Assembly: GCF_022213955.1 (NCBI RefSeq) | Contig: NZ_JAKNTW010000001.1 | Location: forward strand, 124,001-188,000 | Direction of reading: 5' to 3' | Length of the DNA: 64,000 bases | Origin: Dolomitihabitans soli | Lineage (GTDB): Bacteria > Actinomycetota > Actinomycetes > Streptosporangiales > Streptosporangiaceae | Part shown: positions 10,363-17,776 of the stretch, piece after piece | How the letters are laid out: each line of letters begins with the position of its first letter | Numbering within the stretch: the first letter of the stretch is position 1 | Notes under the pieces: generated by a model | What the model was told of the DNA's origin: nothing | Databases searched by the model: none | What the model saw: the letters and a program-made list of their open reading frames with translations, nothing else | Position numbers and translations under genes: made by a program

Positions 10363-11019
10363 GTGGCGATGCCAGTCTTCAGTCCCGGTGCGTTGCCGTC
10401 TCGTACGGCGCACGTGCTCGAGAGCATCAAGGCGGCGATACTCAACGGCCGGTTCAAGCCGGGCACCTCGCTGGTCGAGACTGATCTGGCCAGCCAGTTC
10501 GGCGTCTCGAAGACACCGGTGCGCGAGGCGCTGAAGGCACTCGAGAGCACCGGGCTCGTCGTCATCCGTCCCTACAGCGGCACCACAGTGCGCCAGCTGA
10601 GCGACGAGGACGCGATCGGCGTCTATGACATGCGTCTGCTCCTCGAACCGGAGGCCGTACGGCGCAGCGTCGCCGCCGCTGCCGACTTCTCAGAGGTGGT
10701 GCGGGCACTCGACCGGGCGTCGCACGCGGCGGACGCGTCGACGCGCAGCACCGCCAACCGCGACTTCCACCGAGGTCTCTACGCGGGCTGCGGAAACCCG
10801 CTGCTCATCCGCACCCTCGACGGGCTACGCGACCAGACCGCGCTCGTGTCGGTCTCCTCGTGGTCGCGTACCCCGACGTGGCAGGAGGAGGCCGAGGAGC
10901 ACGCCGCGATCCTGGCCAAGGCTCGCGACGGCGACGGCGACGGCGCGGCCGTACTCCTCCGCCGGCACATCGAAGGCTTCGTGGCCAGACATCTGGGGAG
11001 GGAAGCCCTCACCCGATGA
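10363..11019 (+). CDS. GntR-family transcriptional regulator, FCD subfamily
   Basis: The 218-residue protein has an N-terminal winged helix-turn-helix (about residues 14-80, with GVSKTPVREALKALESTGLV) and a C-terminal all-helical FCD effector domain (about 87-212, with YDMRLLLEPEAVR and FHRGLY). FCD regulators commonly sense sugar acids through a metal site made of Asp/His residues. It starts at GTG 10363, with ATG 10369 as an alternative, behind GAGGAGT. It is the first gene of a run with the MFS carrier, aldolase and dehydratase on the same strand, so it probably controls them. Confidence 0.9.
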   Translation: MAMPVFSPGALPSRTAHVLESIKAAILNGRFKPGTSLVETDLASQFGVSKTPVREALKALESTGLVVIRPYSGTTVRQLSDEDAIGVYDMRLLLEPEAVRRSVAAAADFSEVVRALDRASHAADASTRSTANRDFHRGLYAGCGNPLLIRTLDGLRDQTALVSVSSWSRTPTWQEEAEEHAAILAKARDGDGDGAAVLLRRHIEGFVARHLGREALTR

Positions 11020-11123
11020 ACAGCAAGATGCGGCCCGTTCTCCGCCAAGATCCCGAGCCGCATCTCTGAACACCCACGCTTCCCGTAGGGAGCGTCTCTG
11101 TCACCCCCGTCAGAGGAGCAACA

Positions 11124-12476
11124 ATGCCTGATTCTACGCCTGCCAGCGCGCCGTCGGCCCGCCGGCGCAGCCACATGCGATGGACGATCGTCGGATTCTC
11201 GTCCCTCGGTCTGACGATCGCCTACCTCGATCGCGCGGCGCTCAGCGTCGCGATGCCGTTCATGTCCGAAGAGTTCGAGATCAGCCCTGCCATCCAGGGA
11301 ATCCTGCTCTCCTCGTTCTTCTGGACCTACGCCCTGTTCCAGATCCCGTCCGGTTGGCTGCTGGACCGGTTCGGCCCGAGAGTGATCTACCCGCTCGCGG
11401 TCGGCTGGTGGTCGATCTGGACGGTCTTGATGGCCGCCACGCAGAGTCTCAGCTGGGTCATCGTGTCGCGCCTCGGTCTGGGCATCGGGGAGGCGCCCGT
11501 ACAGCCGGCGAACGTCAAGGTCGTCTCGCTGTGGTTCCCCCGCAAGGAGCGTGCGTTCGCCTCCAGCCTGTTCGACATGGGCCAGCAGATCGGCGCCGCG
11601 CTCTCCGTCCCGGTGGTGACGGCCCTGGCCGTTCTCGGCAACTGGCGCCTGGCCTTCCTGGTGATCGGAGCCCTCGGCTTCCCCTGGCTCATCGGCTGGT
11701 TCCTGGTCTACCGGCATCCCGCGCAGCACAAGCGGGTCTCGGCTGCCGAGCTGGCCCACATCCGCTCCGACCAGGGCGAGTCGGTGTCCGCCGAAGCGGC
11801 CGGTGACAAGGTCGTCTGGGGACGGCTGCTGCGCGACAACCAAGTGTGGGCGCTGACGACCGGGTACGTTTTCCGTTCGCTCGCCGGGGCCTTCTTCCTC
11901 ACCTGGTACCCCAGCTACCTGCTCAATGACCGCGGGTTCAGCGAGGAGGACTTCGGCATGGTGGGCGCGATTCCGGCGCTCATCGCCATCGGTTCCACCG
12001 TGCTCGGCGGCATCGTGTCGGACCGCATGCTGGCCTCGGGCATGTCGACGAACCTGGCCAGGAAGATTCCGATCGTCTCCGGGCTCGGCCTGAGCGCCTG
12101 CATCGGCTTCGCCCCGTTCATCGAGAGCAACGTCATGCTGATGGTCGTGCTCACCGTCAGCAGCGCCGCTCACTCGTTCGCGGGAGCCGCGATTCTGAGT
12201 CTCCCCGCGGAGGTCGCCTCGTCCCCGGCGAGTGTCGGGTCCGTCGCCGGGTTCCAGAACTTCGGCTCGCAACTGGGTAACCTGACCAGCCCGATCGTGA
12301 TCGGCCTGTTCCTGACCGCCGGCAACGGTTCCTACCTCGGCCCGCTGGTCGGCGCCGCGGCCTGCTGCCTCATCAGCGCGTCCATCTATCTGTTCTGGGT
12401 GCGCATCAAGCCCGTCACACGGCCGCAGGACCCGGGGCAGACGACGCCCGCAACCCATGAAAGGACCACTCCGTGA
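11124..12476 (+). CDS. MFS transporter, anion:cation symporter (sugar-acid) type
   Basis: The 450-residue protein has about 12 hydrophobic helices. Its first helix carries IAYLDRAALSVAMPFM, resembling the YxDRxxLSVA pattern of the ACS family, which includes galactonate, glucarate and other hexonate permeases. RLGLGIGEAPVQPANVKVVS matches the conserved loop of that family. A GAGGAGC ribosome site precedes ATG 11124. It lies 104 bases after the FCD regulator and overlaps the aldolase start by four bases (GTGA). The substrate is inferred to be an aldonate or similar acid from the linked enzymes. Confidence 0.87.
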   Translation: MPDSTPASAPSARRRSHMRWTIVGFSSLGLTIAYLDRAALSVAMPFMSEEFEISPAIQGILLSSFFWTYALFQIPSGWLLDRFGPRVIYPLAVGWWSIWTVLMAATQSLSWVIVSRLGLGIGEAPVQPANVKVVSLWFPRKERAFASSLFDMGQQIGAALSVPVVTALAVLGNWRLAFLVIGALGFPWLIGWFLVYRHPAQHKRVSAAELAHIRSDQGESVSAEAAGDKVVWGRLLRDNQVWALTTGYVFRSLAGAFFLTWYPSYLLNDRGFSEEDFGMVGAIPALIAIGSTVLGGIVSDRMLASGMSTNLARKIPIVSGLGLSACIGFAPFIESNVMLMVVLTVSSAAHSFAGAAILSLPAEVASSPASVGSVAGFQNFGSQLGNLTSPIVIGLFLTAGNGSYLGPLVGAAACCLISASIYLFWVRIKPVTRPQDPGQTTPATHERTTP

Positions 12477-13417
12477 GCACCACTCCGAACTCCGGGGACC
12501 TCAGAGAGAGGCTCAGTACCGTCATCGGCATCCCCGTGGTGCCCTATGCCGCCGGTGGCGAGATCGACCACGACCGGACCGTGGTGCTGACCCGGCGCCT
12601 GATCGACAACGGGATCTCCGCGCTGACCCCCAACGGAAACACCGGAGAGTTCTACGCGCTGTCCCCGGCCGAACGCCGGGCCGTTCTGACGAGCGTCATC
12701 TCCGCGCGCGGCGCCATGACGACGATCGTCGCGGGAGTCGGGCTGGACGCGCAGACCGCGATCGCGGACGCCCGATTCGCCAGGGACGCCGGCGCGGACG
12801 CCATCATGATCCACCAGCCCGTGCTGCCGTACCTGTCGGCGCAGGGATGGGTCGAGTACAACGCCTCGATCGCCGCGGCCGTGCCGGACATCGGAGTGTT
12901 GCCGTACCTCAGCACCCCCGCGGTGTCCGGCGCCCACATCGCCCGGCTGGCGGACCGAGCACCGAACGTCATCGGGCTGAAGTACTCGGTGCCGGATCCG
13001 GTCGTGTTCGCCACGACCAAGGCGCAGGCGGGTGACGGCCTGCTGTGGGTCGCCGGTCTGGCGGAGTCGTACGCCCCCGCCTACTGGCAGGCCGGGGCGC
13101 GCGCGTTCACGTCCGGGCTGGTCAACATCGCCCCGGCGGTGTCCCTGGAACTGCTCGTGGCGCTGCGCGACGGCGACTACGACACGGCGGCGTCGGTCTG
13201 GCGGCGCATCCGGCACTTCGAAGAGCTGCGCGCCCGCGACCGGGCGGCCGACAACGTCTCCGTGGTCAAGGAGGCGATGCACCAACTCGGCCTGTGCCGG
13301 CGCGAGGTACGCCCGCCCAGCCATCCGGTGCCCGCGGCGCTGGCGGCGGAGGTGACCGAGTCGATCAAGCCGTGGCGCTCGGCCGTGCCCGCACTCCAGA
13401 CGGAGCAGCAGGCGTGA
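12473..13417 (+). CDS. DHDPS/NAL-family aldolase or dehydratase (2-keto-3-deoxy-acid type)
   Basis: The 314-residue TIM-barrel protein belongs to the dihydrodipicolinate synthase/N-acetylneuraminate lyase superfamily. The Schiff-base lysine is K170 in NVIGLKYS, the catalytic tyrosine is Y145 in LPYLSTP, and the carboxylate-binding motif is GNTGEF (55-60). It is not dapA, which is separate at 36.4 kb. Between a sugar-acid carrier and an acid-sugar dehydratase it most likely cleaves a 2-keto-3-deoxy acid, or dehydrates a 5-keto-4-deoxyglucarate. The sequence does not settle which. Confidence 0.8.
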   Translation: MSTTPNSGDLRERLSTVIGIPVVPYAAGGEIDHDRTVVLTRRLIDNGISALTPNGNTGEFYALSPAERRAVLTSVISARGAMTTIVAGVGLDAQTAIADARFARDAGADAIMIHQPVLPYLSAQGWVEYNASIAAAVPDIGVLPYLSTPAVSGAHIARLADRAPNVIGLKYSVPDPVVFATTKAQAGDGLLWVAGLAESYAPAYWQAGARAFTSGLVNIAPAVSLELLVALRDGDYDTAASVWRRIRHFEELRARDRAADNVSVVKEAMHQLGLCRREVRPPSHPVPAALAAEVTESIKPWRSAVPALQTEQQA

Positions 13418-14550
13418 GAATTGCGTCATTGCAGACCTTCCGCCAACGGGTGGGCGACCGCCCCCGCGTCCTGGTGAAGATCACGACCGACGACGGGACG
13501 ACGGGCTGGTCCGAGGTTTACAATCACGGCCCCGACCTGGCCTACCCGCCGCTGCTCGACTACCTCTTCGAGCAGATCAAGGGCATGGACGCCCGCAGCC
13601 CGAACCGGATCAACCAGTTCCTGCTGCAGTCCGCCCGCTTTCCGCAGGGGGCCCTCGGGCTGGCCGCGATCGCCGCGATCGACCTCGCGTTGTGGGACAT
13701 CGCCGGCAAGGCGCTGGGCGTACCGGTGTACCAGTTGCTGGGCGGCGCCGTACGCGACCGGGTGCGGGTCTACGCCGGCCTGTACTCCGCGCCTGACCTC
13801 GCCGAACTTCAGGACAGGACCGCGGCGCTGCATCAGCGCTTCGGGTTCACCGCGTTCAAGCTGAGCCCGTACCGCCGGGACCCGCACCGGACGCGGTTCG
13901 GGCTGGTGGCCGACGAACTCGGTGAGTACTTCGGCCAGGTACGCGGGGGGCATCCGGCGGAGTGGGAGTTCGCCTTCGACGCGCACGCCTGCATCTGGCA
14001 GCCGCACCAGGCCGTCGAACTCGGTGCCGCCCTAGCCCCCTACCAGCCGCTCTTCCTCGAGGAACCCATCCGGCCCGAACACCTCCCGGCGTGGGGGCGG
14101 ATCCGTTCGGAGCTGGCCGTGCCGCTGGCGACGGGGGAGTCGCTGTACTCCCCGCACGAGTTCCTCGCGTTGCTGACCGCGCAAGGAGCCGACATCGTGC
14201 AGCCCGATATCTGTGTGGTCGGCGGGCTGACCCAGATGCTGAAGATCGCCACCATCGCCGACGCGCACTACGTCCCCGTCGCGCCGCACAACCCGCTCGG
14301 CCCGCTCGCCACCGCGGCGAACGTGCATTTCGCCGCGGTGACCACCAACTTCAGCATTCTCGAATTCAAACCCGACGAGGTGTCCTGGTGCCCCGATCCC
14401 TACCTGCCGGTTGACGGGCATCTCGAACTACGGCCGGAACGGCCCGGCTGGGGCATCGAGATCGACGAGACCGCCCTCCAGGTCGACGATTGGGTCCACT
14501 GGGAACGCAAGGTGCCGACCCGCCCCGACGGGTCCACGGCGTGGATGTGA
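13414..14550 (+). CDS. Enolase-superfamily sugar-acid dehydratase, galactonate-dehydratase-like
   Basis: The 378-residue protein is a mandelate racemase/muconate lactonizing enzyme family member. Metal and catalytic residues fit the mannonate/galactonate dehydratase layout: D189 and H191 in FAFDAHACIW, E216/E217 in FLEEPI, E242 in TGES, and H292 in APHNPLGP. It therefore probably dehydrates an aldonic acid to a 2-keto-3-deoxy acid for the preceding aldolase. GTG 13414 overlaps the aldolase stop by four bases and gives the expected MRIASLQTF start. The open frame extends upstream to 13045, but that part is out-of-frame aldolase sequence. Confidence 0.85.
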   Translation: MRIASLQTFRQRVGDRPRVLVKITTDDGTTGWSEVYNHGPDLAYPPLLDYLFEQIKGMDARSPNRINQFLLQSARFPQGALGLAAIAAIDLALWDIAGKALGVPVYQLLGGAVRDRVRVYAGLYSAPDLAELQDRTAALHQRFGFTAFKLSPYRRDPHRTRFGLVADELGEYFGQVRGGHPAEWEFAFDAHACIWQPHQAVELGAALAPYQPLFLEEPIRPEHLPAWGRIRSELAVPLATGESLYSPHEFLALLTAQGADIVQPDICVVGGLTQMLKIATIADAHYVPVAPHNPLGPLATAANVHFAAVTTNFSILEFKPDEVSWCPDPYLPVDGHLELRPERPGWGIEIDETALQVDDWVHWERKVPTRPDGSTAWM

Positions 14551-14866
14551 TGAGGGGGATGGCCGCCGGCGAAATCAAGCCCCGACGGCGGCCTGTCCTG
14601 AGCGGGGATCGCACGTCGGCGGCCGGGCCGACGGAGGAGAGCAGAACGACCTGGAGGTGAACGCCGACCCGGCGGTCGACCGGATGCGGTCGTAGCAGGA
14701 ATCGTTGTAGGGGCGCCGTCGTCGGCCATGGTGGTGACAACGCGGACCAGCGATCTTCTTCAGAGCTTCGCACGAGGGCGCTCATGGCGGCTCTGGCCTG
14801 AACCAGCCCGGTTCAGGTTCAGGTTCCGGCTCCATGGGTGCCCTTGGTCCGCGGGCGCCGAGCCGC
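14551..14866. other. Convergent intergenic region with a hairpin
   Basis: No gene is supported in this 316-bp gap between the dehydratase and menA, which point toward each other. Near its end CTGAACC (14798-14804) and GGTTCAG (14810-14816) form a 7-bp stem around AGCCC. The downstream arm is followed by two further GGTTC copies. The stem is a plausible shared terminator. Confidence 0.45.
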
Positions 14867-15751
14867 TCAGACGGCCAGCCCGATCGTGAACAGCAGGCCG
14901 TACACGAGTTGCAGGCGGCCCGTCTGCTGCAGGCAGGTGATCAGCGCGGGCCCCGCCGCGCCCTGCCGTACGGCCCGCACGGGAGGGAGGGCCAGCGGGA
15001 GCGCCAGCAGGGTCAGCGCGGCGAACGGGCGCACCGGGACCAGGAGAAGCGCCACGGCGAAGGGCAGGATCAGGCACCCGGCGTAGAGCAGGCGGGTGCG
15101 GGCGTCGCCCAGGACGACGGCCATCGTGCGCTTGCCCGACTCCGCGTCGGTGCCGAGGTCACGGAGGTTGTTGACGACCAGCATCGCGCACGCCAGCAAC
15201 CCGACCGGGACCGACGCCGCCACCGCGAGCCAGGGCAGCCCCTCGACCTGGACGAAGGTCGTGCCGACCACGGCGACCAGGCCGAAGAAGACGAACACCG
15301 AGACCTCGCCGAGCGCGCGGTAGCCGTACGGCCGGGAGCCTCCGGTGTAGAACCACGCCGCGGCGATCGAGGCCGCGCCGACGGCCAGCAACCACCACGC
15401 GGCGGTCGCCAGCACCAGCACCAGTCCCGCGACCGCGGCGGCGAGGAAGCAGCCCAGCGCGGCGCGCAGCACCGCACGCGGCGCGGCGACCCCCGAGCCG
15501 ACCAGGCGCATCGGCCCGACCCGCGCGTCGTCGGTGCCGCGCACGCCGTCGCTGTAGTCGTTGGCGTAGTTGACGCCGATCTGGAGCAGCAGCGCCACCA
15601 CGAGCGCGAGCAGCGCCCGCCACCACACGGCGCCGCCCGCGGAGAACGCCACGCCGGTGCCCACCGCGACGGGGACCACCGCCGCGGGAAGGGTGCGCGG
15701 CCGGGCGCCCGCCAGCCACTGTCCCGGTGTCGCCGAGGTCGTCTCGCTCAT
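14867..15751 (-). CDS. menA: 1,4-dihydroxy-2-naphthoate polyprenyltransferase
   Basis: MenA is an integral membrane UbiA-superfamily enzyme that attaches the polyprenyl chain to dihydroxynaphthoate in menaquinone synthesis. The 294-residue product has about eight to nine hydrophobic helices. The first Asp-rich motif is NDYSDGVRGTDDAR (near residues 64-77) and the second is NNLRDLGTDAESGKRT. The start PGQWLAGARPRTLPA is characteristic. ATG 15751 was chosen because it overlaps the GNAT stop (ATGA). The extra upstream frame has no match. Other men genes are not in the window. Confidence 0.93.
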   Translation of the reverse strand: MSETTSATPGQWLAGARPRTLPAAVVPVAVGTGVAFSAGGAVWWRALLALVVALLLQIGVNYANDYSDGVRGTDDARVGPMRLVGSGVAAPRAVLRAALGCFLAAAVAGLVLVLATAAWWLLAVGAASIAAAWFYTGGSRPYGYRALGEVSVFVFFGLVAVVGTTFVQVEGLPWLAVAASVPVGLLACAMLVVNNLRDLGTDAESGKRTMAVVLGDARTRLLYAGCLILPFAVALLLVPVRPFAALTLLALPLALPPVRAVRQGAAGPALITCLQQTGRLQLVYGLLFTIGLAV

Positions 15752-16359
15752 CGGCGAATGTCGGTGACCATCCGGACCATCCGGACGGGTCGCCCCATGT
15801 CGAGCACGCGGTCCGCGCCGTCCTCGCCCCAACCGGCCGACTCCAGGAAGGCGAGCATGGCGTGGTTGTCGGCGAACACCCAGGTGATCACGGAGACGAA
15901 CTGGTCATCGAGAAGATGGTCGACCGTGGCGTTGAGCAGCCTGCTGCCGTGCCCGCGGCGGATGTGGTCGGGGTCGACCAGCAGGGCCAGCAACTCGGCG
16001 GTGACGGTCGGGTCGGTGTCCGGGTCCTCGGCCGGAGCGTGCGAGGCCAGGCCCACCACGCGCTCGGGCCCCACCGTCGCCGCGGCCGCGGCGATCCCGC
16101 CGGGCCCCAGAGCCGGGAACGCGTCGGTGTCGAGGATCCGCTCGATCGCCACCAGTAACCGGTGACGAGGGGTCGGCGGTGCGATGACCGCGTCTTCCCA
16201 CTGGCGTTGCCACAACTCCTCGGCCGCCGGGCCGGTCATCTGTTCCAACGGCCCCTCGGGCAGGAACTCGCGATATCCGTGCTTCCACGCGCGGATCTGG
16301 GTCCTGGTTACCGCCGTTACATCGTCGCGCCGGGCTGCCCGCACGCCTACGTCTGCCAT
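15748..16359 (-). CDS. GNAT-family N-acetyltransferase
   Basis: The 203-residue protein has the GNAT acetyl-CoA motif VDPDHIRRGHGSRLL (R-R-G-H-G-S near residues 131-137), followed by a typical N-terminal-to-C-terminal strand order ending in AFLESAGWGEDG. ATG 16359 follows an AAGGAGC ribosome site, so the longer upstream frame was not used. It overlaps menA by four bases, suggesting cotranscription, but nothing links its substrate to menaquinone. The acceptor is unknown. Confidence 0.82.
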   Translation of the reverse strand: MADVGVRAARRDDVTAVTRTQIRAWKHGYREFLPEGPLEQMTGPAAEELWQRQWEDAVIAPPTPRHRLLVAIERILDTDAFPALGPGGIAAAAATVGPERVVGLASHAPAEDPDTDPTVTAELLALLVDPDHIRRGHGSRLLNATVDHLLDDQFVSVITWVFADNHAMLAFLESAGWGEDGADRVLDMGRPVRMVRMVTDIRR

Positions 16360-16485
16360 TTCGGCCCGCTCCTTCGCACTGCCGTCATTCCTGTCACCGA
16401 GGACCTCGTCCGGCGGGCGTCGCACGAGTGTGAACCGTGGGGGATCCGCGGTGCCAGGCACTCCCACCGTATCGGGGAATCACGG

Positions 16486-17046
16486 TCATGAACGACGTGT
16501 ACGGCTCTCGCCCGCCCGTCTTGCCCGGTAAGCGCGGGTTTTAGTCCGATTACCGCAAACCTTCATCGAGCACCACGCCCGCGAACGGTTCTTCGAGGAG
16601 TCGATGAACGCCCACAGGCACGTCCCCTCCGCGCACACCTTCAGCCGCCCCCACGTCCCGTCGGCGCGGGTCCCCATCACCGCCACCGCGATCCCGGCCA
16701 GCGCACCCCGCGTCCCGCCCGCGACCGGCCGTAACACCGGGCCCTCCCGGCCCATGGAGAGCCGCAGCGGCAACTCCTCCAGCACCGCGTCCAGCACCGC
16801 GTCCCGAACCGGATGGTCATCGTCGTGCAGCAACGCCCCGCGCAGCCCTTCACGCAGCCCCACCGCGAGCGCCAGATCATCATCGCCGGCGCGGTCACAG
16901 GGCCCAGCCAGATCCCGCTCGCGCAGCCACACGACCAGCTCGCCGGGAGAGGCCAGTTCGTCGTCGTCGTTCTCGACGTCGTACGTGTTCACGAAGTCGC
17001 GCACCAGCTCCGCCGGACCCAATTCCACCGCCTCCCCGGTAACCAT
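16486..17046 (-). CDS. CGNR zinc-finger protein (ABATE domain)
   Basis: The 186-residue protein has an N-terminal ABATE-like region beginning near ELVRDFVNTYDVE and a C-terminal CGNR zinc finger. The four cysteines C138, C143, C159 and C164 sit in the signature IDSSKNRSRAWCSMKVCGNR. Members are thought to be transcription regulators, and their ligands are mostly unknown. The ATG at 17046 has no clear ribosome site upstream, so the mRNA may be leaderless. It is separated from the GNAT gene by 126 bases on the same strand. Confidence 0.85.
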   Translation of the reverse strand: MVTGEAVELGPAELVRDFVNTYDVENDDDELASPGELVVWLRERDLAGPCDRAGDDDLALAVGLREGLRGALLHDDDHPVRDAVLDAVLEELPLRLSMGREGPVLRPVAGGTRGALAGIAVAVMGTRADGTWGRLKVCAEGTCLWAFIDSSKNRSRAWCSMKVCGNRTKTRAYRARRAGESRTRRS

Positions 17047-17124
17047 CGTATGTCAGTTGGGGGTTGTGTCCGGGATGTCGGCACGGGTGTGCCACGCCGA
17101 CATCCCGAGCCCCGGTGCGGGTCG

Positions 17125-17772
17125 TCAGCCGGTCGCGCGCATCTTTGCGGCGGCGCGCCGCGCGATGGCGGTCAGGGTGCCCGCGTCCGGAGCCTCGTAT
17201 CCGAGCTGGCTGAGAATCATGATCTTATTCTTGTGCCGCGCCAGGACCAGCACGTTGGTCAGCACCAGCGACCCTTCGGCGACCGCGATCCCCGCCGCCC
17301 ACGTCTGGGTGGCCACGGCGGGGAAGCGCACCCCGCGGACGCTGACGGCGACGGTCCTGCGGGGCTTGGGCCTGGTGTAGGTCTGCTCGAAGTCACGGCA
17401 CTTCCTGAGCTTGGCGACCGCTTGGTCGAACGCCTTCTTCGCCGAGCCGGATCGGTAGCTCCGTAAGGTCTCCATGACCCAGGGGCCGGTCTCTCCCTTG
17501 GCGTAGGCGACGGTGGCGTACTGGACGCCGCGCCGCCTGGGCTTGCTGAACTCGAGACCGTCAAGGGTCGACGAGCAGGTCGGGGCGGTGCTGGACTGGT
17601 ACTTCTGGTAGCTGGGCGTGAAACGTGAGTATCCCGCGGGCAGGTCCGCCCTGGTCAGCAGGCCGCTGCTGAGAGGTGCGGCCGATCCCGCGGGAGCGGC
17701 GACGGCGGGCTGGGCGGTCGCCAGCAGGGTGAGGGCCACGGCGGCCGTGACCAGGGTGCGACGGTGGGACAT
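17125..17772 (-). CDS. Secreted protein with a sensor-like domain, function unknown
   Basis: The 215-residue product begins with a clear signal peptide (MSHRRT, a hydrophobic core AAVALTLLATA, and an AVAAP cleavage area near residue 26). The mature part has exactly two cysteines, C66 and C125, probably a disulfide. Its fold pattern (GLLTRADLPAGY start, RSYRSGSAKKAFDQAVAKLRKC middle) loosely recalls extracellular PknH-like sensor domains. ATG 17772 is preceded by GGAGGA, which lies inside the end of the M48 gene four bases upstream. It is therefore very likely cotranslated with the peptidase. Its function is unknown. Confidence 0.7.
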   Translation of the reverse strand: MSHRRTLVTAAVALTLLATAQPAVAAPAGSAAPLSSGLLTRADLPAGYSRFTPSYQKYQSSTAPTCSSTLDGLEFSKPRRRGVQYATVAYAKGETGPWVMETLRSYRSGSAKKAFDQAVAKLRKCRDFEQTYTRPKPRRTVAVSVRGVRFPAVATQTWAAGIAVAEGSLVLTNVLVLARHKNKIMILSQLGYEAPDAGTLTAIARRAAAKMRATG

Positions 17773-17776
17773 GTGA

